Positions 41,219-51,050 are shown, counted from the first letter of the stretch. The stretch: DNA of 64,000 nucleotides from Planctomycetaceae bacterium (GCA_009778035.1 WRKP01000005.1:1-64000), one strand, 5' to 3'. Numbers and translations are program-made. Notes: generated by a model not told the origin, from the letters alone.

Positions 41219-41659
41219 ATGGACAAAGACGACATCACCTGCGACCTGTTCGGCAGCATCGACGAACTGTCGGCAACGCTCGGTTTAGTACGAGCCGAGG
41301 GGCCGTCCGTACCGTTCGCAGGAATTATCCTGCGAATCCAGCAAGAACTCATTGCGTTCTGTGCTGATATTGCTTCCGGTTCCGCAACGATTTCATCAGA
41401 ACACGTTCGGCAAATCGAGTCGGATACCGAACGGTTCGAAGCAGAATTGCCGACGATTTCGCAATTTATCATTTCCGGCGACAACCGCCTTTCGGCAATG
41501 CTGCATCTCGCCCGAACCGTCTGCCGACGAGCCGAGCGAACTTTGACGACATATTGCCGAACGCGAAAAAATTGCCCAGACCATGCGGACTACTTGAATC
41601 GGCTCAGCGATTTGCTCTTTGCGATGGCCCGAAAGGCAGCCGAATGCCGTCTGCCGTAA
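41219..41659 (+). CDS. PduO-type cob(I)alamin adenosyltransferase, N-terminally truncated
   Basis: GSIDELSATLGLVRAE, HLARTVCRRAERTL, YLNRLSDLLFAMAR; lacks the usual N-terminal TxxGDxGxT segment. Confidence 0.8.
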   Translation: MDKDDITCDLFGSIDELSATLGLVRAEGPSVPFAGIILRIQQELIAFCADIASGSATISSEHVRQIESDTERFEAELPTISQFIISGDNRLSAMLHLARTVCRRAERTLTTYCRTRKNCPDHADYLNRLSDLLFAMARKAAECRLP

Positions 41660-43280
41660 TCCCATACGCACACAACGCAGGCAATATCTGCTCGCCCAAC
41701 ACATCATGCCGTTGCCGTATCTCGGCCAACAAATCCGTACCGCATTCCGCATCCCGTAACGCCCGTTGAATTTGATACCAACCCGCATCGTACCTTTCGA
41801 TTTTGAACTCCAACCGCCGCAAAACACGCAAATGGGCAAAATAATGCCGATAAACCCGCCGCGCACAATCCAGCACATTTTGTGAAGGTTCGGATAATTC
41901 CCGTTTGCATAGCCAATCCGCAACGAAGGAATCATCCGCACCGCACAGCGAAGCAGCAATTTGGTCATCGCTCATCGGCCAAGCCGCGATTTCCGAAACC
42001 GAAAAGGGGAAAAAATGATTTGCGACTTGATAAATACAATTTTGATACATCACATTTCGCAGCGAGGCGGTTTGATTTTTGCCGTCGAACAGGCTCCACA
42101 CCGCACAATCAGTGATGAATTGTGGCGGGAGTTCTTGATTCGGCATCATCAGTTGATCGACGTGATTGAACCAAGTATCTTTCGGAATTCGCCGAGCGGC
42201 AAAGACGACGACGGCCTGCTCAAAGTTATCCGGCGTTACGGATAACGCTCCCGCACTGGCCTGCGGGCCGGACAGAAATGCCGTCTGCGGTTGGCTTTGC
42301 AATTCGTTGCCCGGACACATCAGCGAAGCCAAAAAACCGTCGGCAATCCGATTTCGCGTATCGACATTACCCGTCTTGACGGTCAGTGCCGAACCAAACG
42401 GCGGGAAAACTTGCGTTGCCCGAGGCCGTTGAATCCATCGGCTCAAAAATTGATTTCGCGTTGCCGACCTGATTGTTTTCGTGCCGATTTTGTGAGTCGT
42501 ATTGTCCAAAATGTCGAGACAGATCGCTTGCTCCGAAACCATCCTGCCATCTTCCGACTGCGACTCTGTTGGTATTTTCTGTCCAATATCCCAAAGGATA
42601 AACGAAACGGGAAAGTGCTTCGATTTGGAAGTCCCGCCGAAGTTTTCGGACGAAAACATGAAACCGGAATGAAACGTTGCACGAAAAATGCGCTCGCGGA
42701 ATCTTTGATAGTTTGCGGAAACGAGGTATTTCAGCGGGGCAAACAGACCCAGAACGGTAGAACGATGTTTGAAGTCGTTCATAATGCGGTACAGGAACTG
42801 GACGTAGAGTTCCCGGGAGACTTCGCCGAGTCCATCATCGTGCATTTGTTTTCGGATTTTGGTATGGGCAACACCTTCTTTGCTTTTTCCTTGCAATCCG
42901 GCTTCTTGGGCGGTTGCGTAGGGCGGATTGAGCAGGATAATCCATTTTATTTTGGGATTATCCAAATCGTTCAGGAGGGCTTGGGGTATTTTGTCGGCAT
43001 CGTCTTCGAGATAATTGTACTGAAAGGAGGTTGCGTTTGGAAATTTTTGCGTGAGATGCTTTACATCATCGTGTTCGAGGGTGGAGAGGTAGCAGAATTG
43101 TTGGATATTTTGGGGCAATTCGAGTTCGAGATTTCCGGTGCCCGCGGCCATATCCCAGAGTCGGCACTGGCCGGATTGGAGTCCGTGTTTGCCGAGCAAG
43201 AAATCGAGGTATTCGCAGGCTTTTTTAGCAAAGGGCAGAGGCGTGGGAAACACGCCTCGCCGAGTCTGCGTCGTGTCCAT
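41604..43280 (-). CDS. N6-adenine DNA methyltransferase-like protein
   Basis: DMAAGTGNLELELP (motif I), IILLNPPYATAQE (NPPY). Confidence 0.75.
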   Translation of the reverse strand: MDTTQTRRGVFPTPLPFAKKACEYLDFLLGKHGLQSGQCRLWDMAAGTGNLELELPQNIQQFCYLSTLEHDDVKHLTQKFPNATSFQYNYLEDDADKIPQALLNDLDNPKIKWIILLNPPYATAQEAGLQGKSKEGVAHTKIRKQMHDDGLGEVSRELYVQFLYRIMNDFKHRSTVLGLFAPLKYLVSANYQRFRERIFRATFHSGFMFSSENFGGTSKSKHFPVSFILWDIGQKIPTESQSEDGRMVSEQAICLDILDNTTHKIGTKTIRSATRNQFLSRWIQRPRATQVFPPFGSALTVKTGNVDTRNRIADGFLASLMCPGNELQSQPQTAFLSGPQASAGALSVTPDNFEQAVVVFAARRIPKDTWFNHVDQLMMPNQELPPQFITDCAVWSLFDGKNQTASLRNVMYQNCIYQVANHFFPFSVSEIAAWPMSDDQIAASLCGADDSFVADWLCKRELSEPSQNVLDCARRVYRHYFAHLRVLRRLEFKIERYDAGWYQIQRALRDAECGTDLLAEIRQRHDVLGEQILPALCAYGITADGIRLPFGPSQRANR

Positions 43281-43368
43281 GGGGATTATTGTATCGTGTT
43301 TGTTCCGCAAAGAAAAGTGCGGACGTAAATCCCGCGGCGAGGAAGGCCGCACTGACATTCCGGCTTTT

Positions 43369-43500
43369 TAGAGTGTATTTCAAATTATCCTGAACAAAAA
43401 AGCCGTCATCCCGGCGCAGGCCGGGATCCAGACATTGCGTACGATGCCGATTCCACTGGGTTCCGGCTTGCGCCGGAATGACGGTTTCCGAACGAGTCTA
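43369..43500. mobile_element. MITE-like copy
   Basis: TAGAGTGTATTTCAAATTATCCTGAACAAAAAAGCCGTCATCCCGGCG ... GCGCCGGAATGACGGTTTCCGAACGAGTCTA. Confidence 0.65.
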
Positions 43501-43529
43501 TTGCATTTTGGAAAAGTTGTTCAACTCTG

Positions 43530-43967
43530 TCAATTTTTTACGGCGGCAATCACAATCGCACCGTTCGGACAGTGCTGTCGGCAAACATCGCATTTATAGC
43601 AGACCGATGTGTCAATACAATGACGACGATAGGGTTTTAGCGGAATTGCCGAAACCGGACAATTTTGGGCGCATATCGTACATCCGGTGCAATTTTCGCC
43701 AATCTGATATTCTACGGCATCGGCAACCTCATCCAGGATGTGTTCCGGTCGTTTGTCGCTCGCATATTCGACAATCGCACCGAACTTGCAGATTTTTGCA
43801 CATTCTCCGCAATCGGTGCATTTTTGAGTGTCGATGATATGCGGAATCTTTCGTTCGCCGGTAATCGCATCCGTCGGGCATTGTTTAATGCAAAGCATAC
43901 ATCCTTTGCATTTATCCGCGAGGATTTCCGGTTTTCGGCGTTTTGCAATAGTATCGTCGGGCAGCAT
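43530..43967 (-). CDS. 4Fe-4S ferredoxin-type protein with multiple clusters
   Basis: CKGCMLCIKQCP, CTDCGECAKIC, CTGCTICAQNCP, CYKCDVCRQHCP. Confidence 0.9.
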   Translation of the reverse strand: MLPDDTIAKRRKPEILADKCKGCMLCIKQCPTDAITGERKIPHIIDTQKCTDCGECAKICKFGAIVEYASDKRPEHILDEVADAVEYQIGENCTGCTICAQNCPVSAIPLKPYRRHCIDTSVCYKCDVCRQHCPNGAIVIAAVKN

Positions 43968-44040
43968 GCGGGTTATTATACCATTTATCTGAGCGGAAAT
44001 GGACGGTATTTTGGATTTATGGCATTGAAGCGTTTTGCTA

Positions 44041-44164
44041 TAGACTTGTTCGGAAACCGTCATCCCGGCGAAGGCCGGGACCCAGAGGAGCCGAGATCAC
44101 ACGCAATGTCTGGATTCCGGCTTTCGCCGGAATGACGATTTTGAGGGTTTCCGAACAAGTCCTA
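44041..44164. mobile_element. MITE-like copy, second TIR subtype
   Basis: TAGACTTGTTCGGAAACCGTCATCCCGG ... CCGGAATGACG...GGTTTCCGAACAAGTCCTA. Confidence 0.75.
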
Positions 44165-44229
44165 TGGACAAAGTGAAATACGCTCTCATGCCTTTCTTTC
44201 CGCCGTGCATAAGATTAAAATTGGATGCC

Positions 44230-45225
44230 ATGTTCATTGACGAAATCGAAATCGAAGTCGAAGCCGGAAAAGGCGGAAATGGATGCGCCAGTTTCCGACG
44301 CGAAAAATACGTTCCACGCGGCGGTCCCGACGGCGGAGATGGCGGAAACGGCGGAAATGTTGTCCTCCAAGCGACAACCAATACCGATAATCTAGTGCAC
44401 CTCAGCCGACAACATCTTTGGAAAGCCAAAGCCGGCCATGCCGGACAAGGTGCCCGCAAACACGGTGCCAGTGCAGACGACCTGATTATCGAAGTTCCCG
44501 TCGGAACGATGATTTTCGACCGAAAATACGATTTTCTGCTCAAAGACCTGACCGCCGACGGAGCCGAAGTCATCGTTTGCAAAGGCGGCAAAGGCGGAAA
44601 AGGGAATGCCCGACTCAAAACAGCCATCAACCGTGCTCCCCGGCAAGCCGAGCCGGGAATGCCGGGCGAACACCGAAAACTTCGCCTCGAACTGAAAATG
44701 ATTGCCGACGTCGGATTGGTCGGCAAGCCCAATGCCGGTAAAAGCACGCTGTTAAGTTGCCTGTCGGCAGCAAGGCCGGAAATTGCCGCGTATCCCTTTA
44801 CGACGAAGCATCCGCATCTCGGTTTGGTCTACATCGACTTGGATCGTTCGTTCGTGATGGCGGATATACCAGGTTTGATAGAAGGTGCGAGTCAGGGCAT
44901 CGGGTTGGGACATGATTTTTTGCGTCATATTCAACGGGCGGGTTTTTTGGTACACCTTGTCGAGCCGGCCCCGATGGATGGGACGGAGCCTTGGGAGAAT
45001 TATCAGGCAATCCGCCGGGAGTTGCGGGAATTTGATGCGGCATTGGGCGAGCGGAGGGAGTTCATCGTGGTAACGAAGTCGGACTTGCCGGAAGCGGAGG
45101 ATGTGCAAAGGCAGTTTTCGGAGCGTTTGCAGCAGGATGTGTGGTTGATTTCCTCCGCGACGGGCAGCGGACTGAAACCGCTGGCCGCTGCGCTCTATGC
45201 GGCATTAAACGAGCCCGTGGCGTGA
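44230..45225 (+). CDS. obg: Obg family GTPase
   Basis: MFIDEIEIEVEAGKGGNGCASFRREKYVPRGGPDGGDGG; GLVGKPNAGKSTLL; DIPGLIEGASQGIGLGHDFLRHIQR. Confidence 0.96.
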   Translation: MFIDEIEIEVEAGKGGNGCASFRREKYVPRGGPDGGDGGNGGNVVLQATTNTDNLVHLSRQHLWKAKAGHAGQGARKHGASADDLIIEVPVGTMIFDRKYDFLLKDLTADGAEVIVCKGGKGGKGNARLKTAINRAPRQAEPGMPGEHRKLRLELKMIADVGLVGKPNAGKSTLLSCLSAARPEIAAYPFTTKHPHLGLVYIDLDRSFVMADIPGLIEGASQGIGLGHDFLRHIQRAGFLVHLVEPAPMDGTEPWENYQAIRRELREFDAALGERREFIVVTKSDLPEAEDVQRQFSERLQQDVWLISSATGSGLKPLAAALYAALNEPVA

Positions 45226-45237
45226 GTTCGGGATTCA

Positions 45238-48200
45238 TCACCGTCGCGGGCCGCGACGGTCAGAGGCCTCGAAGCCGATGGGGATCACTCCCACCTGCAT
45301 CGGCTCCTCCGGCGGGCCCGACGGCAAATCCAATACCGATATGCTCATCCGCGTTACCCAAGTGTCCGACAAATCCCAAAATTGACCCGGTACACTCGGC
45401 CAATTCAACGTTACCTCCAACGTCCAATCGCCCGGCGATAAATCATCCAACTGAAACAGACCGTGTTCATCCACCACACACGTCACACGGCTGTCCCAAG
45501 CACGCTGCCGCTGACGCTCCCATTCAATCGCGGCATTCATTATCTGAATCCCCTTTTCGTACAAATCCGGGTTCGCCTCCCGAAACGCTTGGCTCTCCGG
45601 CAACGCCTCCCAACGACGAACAACACGCTCCAACTCGTCAGGACTATTCAGCCAACCCGTGTTCATCTCGGGAGCCTTCAGGATATATGCCATCAACGGC
45701 GGAATCATAGGAGTCGGCAACACCATGCGTTCGGGATATGTCAGTTCCGCCTGAACACTGGCAAAACGCCAATCGACTTTCTCCCTGTCTTCTTCCGTTG
45801 GCAAAGCAATCTCTCCCCGCACCGCGTATCCGCCGCCGCCGATCTTCACGCTCAACATCTCGCCCGGCTCGATGTCATACGATTGCATGTGCGAAGAATG
45901 CCAAGAACTATCGTTATTGAGCGCAATGGATTGCCCGACTCGCCCCTTACCCGAAAAAACACGGTCAAACACGAACCGGCCATTTGCATCGCACGGAATT
46001 CGATAAAAATAACTGATAAACGGCCGATCCCAGTTCCGGTCATCTTCAGGATAAAACTGAAGCGACGCCCACGCATCTTTTGCCGGTTCCGTGCCGGTGT
46101 AGATGGTTCCCTCAATGCGTCCCCACGGCGTGAGCGAAATCGGCTCGGTTCGCTGCTCGAATTCGGCCTTGCGAATTGCCGCAAAGCCGCTGTCATGCAG
46201 GAATATCAGTTTATAGTCCTGATTGCCGAGGCTTATTCCGCTTCGGGAAATCGAAAAATTGCCCGTACTGTCCGTACGGAAAGACCGGTTCCTGCTGTTC
46301 TGAGTCAGTCTTGAATTTTCGAGTGAGAATGGCTGGCCCGGCGTTGCGATGCCGATTTCCGTATGCGACGCCGGGTTGCCGTCCGGCTGCAATACCGTAC
46401 CGATCAGATGGGTAGTGAATTGTCCCGTCGCTTTTTTGAGTTTGAATTCGAGCGTCATGTCGCCCGACTTGGCAATCAAATCGGCCGATTGCAACGCTTC
46501 GTATCCGTCGGCCTCAACTTGCAGATGGTAATTGTCGAATTCGCCGAATCGCTGACCAATCATTCGGGTGAAGTTGCCGTCTCTGCCCGACTGCGTGCCA
46601 AATTCGCGGCTCAAACCGCGGCTGCCCTTGAACGTGAACCATTCCGACACGCCAAAATTCGGGATCGGCTCGCCGGTTTCGGCATCGGTTACGATGCCCG
46701 TAATCTCGAACACCGGCTTGAAAACATAAACATTTTCTTCGCCGCCAAACTTCAACGTGGCGTGATCAATTGTGACGTTTTGGACATTGTCGCCTTCAAT
46801 GATGAAGTTAATCCGGCCATCCGGTGCATGTTCCCAAACGAATCGACCATCTTCACCGGTTCTGACGGCTCCATATTCATCCGCATCGACGAAGAGTCGG
46901 TGCGTTCCGATTCCCTGTCCCCACCAATTGTTCCAAAAGCGAGTCGAAATTCGCATTCCTTCGAGCGGATTGCCAGCCGGGTCAACGGTTTTGAAGATTA
47001 ACGTTCGCCCTTTTCGTAAAACGATGTTCAAGGGTTCCATATCGTGCGAGATTTCTTCCAGCCGCACAATATCCGGGGCAAAGTCGCGATGGCATATGCC
47101 GATGTCCACGGTGCGCAGGTCGCCGTTCGGCGAACAATTCTCGAACAAAAATTCGCCGTTTTCGCCGCTTAGGGTCATTGCATGCCTATGGAAGTTCGTG
47201 TCGTCCTGGGCAGCGTTCGTATGGATAATCGCTCCCACGACGGGATTGCCCTGCTCGTCGAGGACTCTTCCTTTGAGCGGCAAGCCGGCGGGGAGTACAA
47301 TCGTTTTCGTAAACCGGCCGTCGGCATCTTTTGCGGCGAAATCCCGGAACGTTTGGCCCTTAGAAATCCGCAATCTGGGAAAGTCAGGATGCGTTATGGT
47401 TATGTCAAAATTTTGGTCGACCTGTTCCGGCGGCAGGACTTGGTAAATCCAAAATCCGTCGGCATCGGTTTTGAACCATTGTGCGTATTCCAAAATAGGC
47501 GGTGCGGGATTATTTTGCCGACCAGCAATACTCACGCCGAACGAAATGGTCGCATCCGCAACCGGATTGCCGGCGGCGTCGATGACGCGTCCGCCGATGG
47601 GGCCGAAAGCCCTATCCGGCATTTTGAACGAAAGCATCGTCGGCAACGGGTCCCTGGAGGTATCCGGCCAACGGAGTTCGTACGGAGCGAAACCGTCGGG
47701 ATAGAGGACGATTTTGAACGACCTTTGCTCGGCAAAATTGGCAATCGGCACGAAGCATTTGCCGTCGATGAGGTCGAAATTTCGGGGCTGGTTGCCTTCC
47801 CAATCGGCGGGACGCGGATTGGGATAGGTGCGGATGTATCCCGTCGTGCAGGGATTGCCGTCCGCATCGGTCAGTTCGACGGAGATTCCAGGCTCCGTGG
47901 CGTTTACGGGCTCTGTAGCGGTTACAGCCTCCGTGGAATCGCCGAAACGCAAGCCGACGCCGAGCAGTGTCAGCACCGCGAGCAACACAAACGGCAATAC
48001 CAGTTTATGCTTGCTCGACTTTCGTACAGGTCTCATTTCGTTAAACAGCATCGTAATTCTCCTTTTGAGTAGGGATTTGCGCCCTGCCATTCCGAGGGCA
48101 CTGTGCGGCTCGGAAGCAGAACGGATTAGAGCAAAATTGAGCAAAATTCGAGCATAATCGCTCGTTTCTCCGCACGCTTCGGCACCGTCATCATCGGCCA

Positions 48201-49140
48201 GGTAATCCTGGTCGGCAAGCAATCGGCTGCGGAGCATCCAATAAAACGGCTGCATCCAAAGCGGATACTGAAATAGCCGAACGACGTTCCAGGTCAATAA
48301 ATCACCGTTTTTCAGGTGCGACCATTCATGGACGAGACAGGCACGCAGTTCTGAAACCGGTGCTGTACAAAGTCTTTCGGGCAGCAACAGTGTTGGCCGA
48401 AGAAAGCCAAACACCATAGGAGCGGCAATTTTGTCGGAAACCCGTAATCGGACGGCACTCCGGGCATGGCCGCTGATATGGCCGCTGACCTGCCGGAACA
48501 TGGCCAAAACGGGCTCGGAAGCGCAGGCCGAGTGTTTGAGCAGGTAGCGGAGTTTGCATCCTGCCGCGAAGTCGCGGAGGAAGAGAACCAGCGGTACAAG
48601 GATGAGTGCATAACATAGCAGGGAGGCAATCGTAATTTCCAAAAAGGGCTGCATCGACTCGGCCTGCGAGACCACAGGGCCGGAATCGGAGTGAGATAAT
48701 AATGAGCCGGGGACGGATCGCGACAATAATGAGCCGGAATCGGAGTGGAGCGCAGTCCCCGGATATTGAACGTGGTCCGAAAACGGCGCCGCAAGCGGCT
48801 CCATCTGCGGCTCTATGTGCTGCATCGCGATCGAATCGCTCGCGGGAGGCTCCATCCGCTGCACTTCGCCGCCCGGCGGTCGGCGATCTTCCGTATGGAA
48901 GCGATCTGCCGTATGGGAATTGGTTTCCATCACGGGCAGGCCGACCATCCATATCGGCCCGATTCCGCAGCCAATGCAAATAGCGGCACCGGCAACGAGG
49001 CCCAATCCGGCTTGCGTGAGGCGGATTCGGTCGATGGGCTGCCGAAAAAATCGGCGGACGACGAGCACCGCCGCCAGCAGGATGAATGCGACTCCTTCAA
49101 AGAGGAGAATGGACATCAGGATTTCGGATGATATGGTCAT
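45238..49140 (-). CDS. M56 family metallopeptidase (BlaR1-like) fused to carboxypeptidase-regulatory-like repeats
   Basis: LVHEWSHLKNGDLL (HExxH); C-terminal repeats such as GRVLDEQGNPVVGAIIHTNA. Confidence 0.88.
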   Translation of the reverse strand: MTISSEILMSILLFEGVAFILLAAVLVVRRFFRQPIDRIRLTQAGLGLVAGAAICIGCGIGPIWMVGLPVMETNSHTADRFHTEDRRPPGGEVQRMEPPASDSIAMQHIEPQMEPLAAPFSDHVQYPGTALHSDSGSLLSRSVPGSLLSHSDSGPVVSQAESMQPFLEITIASLLCYALILVPLVLFLRDFAAGCKLRYLLKHSACASEPVLAMFRQVSGHISGHARSAVRLRVSDKIAAPMVFGFLRPTLLLPERLCTAPVSELRACLVHEWSHLKNGDLLTWNVVRLFQYPLWMQPFYWMLRSRLLADQDYLADDDGAEACGETSDYARILLNFALIRSASEPHSALGMAGRKSLLKRRITMLFNEMRPVRKSSKHKLVLPFVLLAVLTLLGVGLRFGDSTEAVTATEPVNATEPGISVELTDADGNPCTTGYIRTYPNPRPADWEGNQPRNFDLIDGKCFVPIANFAEQRSFKIVLYPDGFAPYELRWPDTSRDPLPTMLSFKMPDRAFGPIGGRVIDAAGNPVADATISFGVSIAGRQNNPAPPILEYAQWFKTDADGFWIYQVLPPEQVDQNFDITITHPDFPRLRISKGQTFRDFAAKDADGRFTKTIVLPAGLPLKGRVLDEQGNPVVGAIIHTNAAQDDTNFHRHAMTLSGENGEFLFENCSPNGDLRTVDIGICHRDFAPDIVRLEEISHDMEPLNIVLRKGRTLIFKTVDPAGNPLEGMRISTRFWNNWWGQGIGTHRLFVDADEYGAVRTGEDGRFVWEHAPDGRINFIIEGDNVQNVTIDHATLKFGGEENVYVFKPVFEITGIVTDAETGEPIPNFGVSEWFTFKGSRGLSREFGTQSGRDGNFTRMIGQRFGEFDNYHLQVEADGYEALQSADLIAKSGDMTLEFKLKKATGQFTTHLIGTVLQPDGNPASHTEIGIATPGQPFSLENSRLTQNSRNRSFRTDSTGNFSISRSGISLGNQDYKLIFLHDSGFAAIRKAEFEQRTEPISLTPWGRIEGTIYTGTEPAKDAWASLQFYPEDDRNWDRPFISYFYRIPCDANGRFVFDRVFSGKGRVGQSIALNNDSSWHSSHMQSYDIEPGEMLSVKIGGGGYAVRGEIALPTEEDREKVDWRFASVQAELTYPERMVLPTPMIPPLMAYILKAPEMNTGWLNSPDELERVVRRWEALPESQAFREANPDLYEKGIQIMNAAIEWERQRQRAWDSRVTCVVDEHGLFQLDDLSPGDWTLEVTLNWPSVPGQFWDLSDTWVTRMSISVLDLPSGPPEEPMQVGVIPIGFEASDRRGPRR

Positions 49141-49188
49141 GGACGTTTGTTGGTGTATTGGCGTGTATCAATCGACAAGGTGCGGTTT

Positions 49189-49575
49189 TTATCCCTTTTG
49201 TTTTTTCACCCGTTCTTTCGCAATCAACTTTTCGATTTCTCGCAGTTCGTCGGCGGAGAGGTTTTCGGCCTGGAGCATAGAGAGCACGAGTCGGTCTACG
49301 GCACCGTCGAAGACTTTGTGCAGGAATCGGGAGCCGGCTTGTTCGATGGTGTAATTCGGCTTGTAATAAAGGGTTCGGTTGACATTTCGGACTTGGAGAA
49401 AGCCTTTTTCGGCCATGATACGGACGAGTGTTTGGATGGTCGTGAGGGCGAATTCGCCGTTGGGGGCCATTATTTGGTGTATTGTGCGGACGGGCGCTTC
49501 GCCGACATTCCAAAAGACTTTAAGGATATCCATTTCTCGTTCGCTGGGAGCGGAGGCCAATTCTTGCCGTGCCAT
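49189..49575 (-). CDS. BlaI/MecI/CopY-type transcriptional regulator
   Basis: SEREMDILKVFWNVGEAPVRTIHQIM...ALTTIQTLVRIMAEKGFL. Confidence 0.9.
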   Translation of the reverse strand: MARQELASAPSEREMDILKVFWNVGEAPVRTIHQIMAPNGEFALTTIQTLVRIMAEKGFLQVRNVNRTLYYKPNYTIEQAGSRFLHKVFDGAVDRLVLSMLQAENLSADELREIEKLIAKERVKKQKG

Positions 49576-49596
49576 ATTCTGCGGGGAACATTTAAT

Positions 49597-49618
49597 CTAA
49601 ACTAATAGGTTAGTTTAG
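49597..49618. promoter_or_regulatory. palindromic operator candidate upstream of the BlaI gene
   Basis: CTAAACTAA-TAGG-TTAGTTTAG, perfect 9-bp arms, 21 nt upstream of the start. Confidence 0.65.
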
Positions 49619-49743
49619 CAGGAGGAAAACTTTCCGTCAATGGGGGCATCTGATTGATTTTTTTTAATGGACTTGTTCAGAAATGGTCATTTCGGCGAGG
49701 CCGGAATCCAGCGGAACCGGCCGGGTTAATCACCACCGCGACC

Positions 49744-50223
49744 CTATTGTTTGCAGAAAACCTTCAACGGCTTGCTATCCAGCGAAACATCGGCCACATA
49801 TCGTATCCCTGCCCGGATGACTTCCATCATAACGCTCTCCTCCGCTTGCAAAGTCCGCCAGTTTTGGGCAATCCAGTGCATATCGTTGGACGATTCTATG
49901 TGCCGCTGACCAATACCGACAATGGTGTCTCCTGTTGCAATTCCTCTCTTTGCCGCAGGACTGTCTGCCCGCACACACACCACACGCACTCCGCCATATT
50001 CTTGCATCGAAGGGACATAGCGGATGCCGAGAGTTTCCCAAATGATTTCGTCCTGCGAAGCGCCGGCTAAACGAGTTGGTTGCCCCTGGCAAAATGCTGT
50101 GGTAACGCCGACGAGCAATGCGGCCGTCAAGACTGATGCCGTCCAGGCCTGCGAACTCGCGGGCCTCCCGTGCTTACGCAATGGACTTTGGATTTGTTCG
50201 ATGCGTTTTTCGAATCTGCTCAT
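49744..50223 (-). CDS. PDZ-domain protein with membrane anchor (M56-derived linker)
   Basis: RIEQIQSPLRKHG..ASSQAWTASV linker shared with the 51051-52925 protein; PDZ region VRADSPAAKRGIATGDTIVGIGQ. Confidence 0.75.
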   Translation of the reverse strand: MSRFEKRIEQIQSPLRKHGRPASSQAWTASVLTAALLVGVTTAFCQGQPTRLAGASQDEIIWETLGIRYVPSMQEYGGVRVVCVRADSPAAKRGIATGDTIVGIGQRHIESSNDMHWIAQNWRTLQAEESVMMEVIRAGIRYVADVSLDSKPLKVFCKQ

Positions 50224-50299
50224 TTCTAGAACTCCTTTTGTGAGAATGGCCAAAGTAGTCGGATTATAGCATATGCCGTGTCCGATTGCCAGTAGATGA

Positions 50300-50716
50300 T
50301 CAGACCGATTCCGCGAATTCACTCAATTTTACAATTTTCGTCTTCTCAAATCGTTGCATCGTGAGCAGGTCAAGGTCGCCGGTAATCAGGTAGTCGGCAT
50401 GACCATCCTTTGCCAAAGCGAGGAGAAAGTTGTCCTTTGGATCTCGGCAAGCATCAACGACGGAGCGGACATCGACAAGTTCGGCACTGCGTTTTAGCAA
50501 TGCAACGAGTCTCGCATAATTTTCTGGGTTGATTTGCCTTGCAAGGTACGGCTTGCGGACGGCATTCGCCAAGTCTTCGAATAATGCTTCGGAAACCAAT
50601 AAACGGTATTTTGAATTGAATACCATTTTGAGGCGAACACGGAACCCCGGCGACAGCATCGAACTGACCCAAGCATTTGTATCAACGACAAGCCGTATTT
50701 TTTTGTTTGTCTGCAT
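50300..50716 (-). CDS. PIN-domain toxin (putative TA toxin, PIN family)
   Basis: LVVDTNAWVSSML, DPKDNFLLALAKDGHADYLITGDLDLL. Confidence 0.85.
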   Translation of the reverse strand: MQTNKKIRLVVDTNAWVSSMLSPGFRVRLKMVFNSKYRLLVSEALFEDLANAVRKPYLARQINPENYARLVALLKRSAELVDVRSVVDACRDPKDNFLLALAKDGHADYLITGDLDLLTMQRFEKTKIVKLSEFAESV

Positions 50717-50972
50717 AAAGTTCCGCTCGGGCTTCTTTACAAATCGCAACGATTTCTTCCATAGTCGGTTCGTCTTTTTCGGTAAATCCTTGACTTTTGC
50801 GCCATGCATCCATGTCACGTCCGATAAGACTGAACTCATCCAATGCGGAAATCGCTTCTTCATCCACTTCGGGCTCGTCTATTTCGATGAGGTTCTGCGA
50901 CGCAAGATCGACGATCAGGCGTTCCGCCTTGGGATCGACAATCCTGATACTCATTGTTTTTACGACTGTCAT
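50682..50972 (-). CDS. putative antitoxin partner of the PIN toxin
   Basis: 96 aa, overlaps the PIN gene start by 35 nt; acidic C-terminus. Confidence 0.65.
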   Translation of the reverse strand: MTVVKTMSIRIVDPKAERLIVDLASQNLIEIDEPEVDEEAISALDEFSLIGRDMDAWRKSQGFTEKDEPTMEEIVAICKEARAELYADKQKNTACR

Positions 50973-51050
50973 AGTACGGCCCTTGTTTCGTTAACGCGTT
51001 CTATTTTCTAACAAATTTTGCAGTTTTACAAGACGGCGACTGGAGCCGCA

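Noticed and set aside
42291-43328. 345-aa plus-strand ORF
   Set aside because: Antisense to the NPPY methyltransferase; no recognisable motif.
45238-49140. Beta-lactam resistance operon
   Set aside because: BlaI/M56 genes are present but no beta-lactamase or PBP gene and no penicillin-binding sensor domain is seen.
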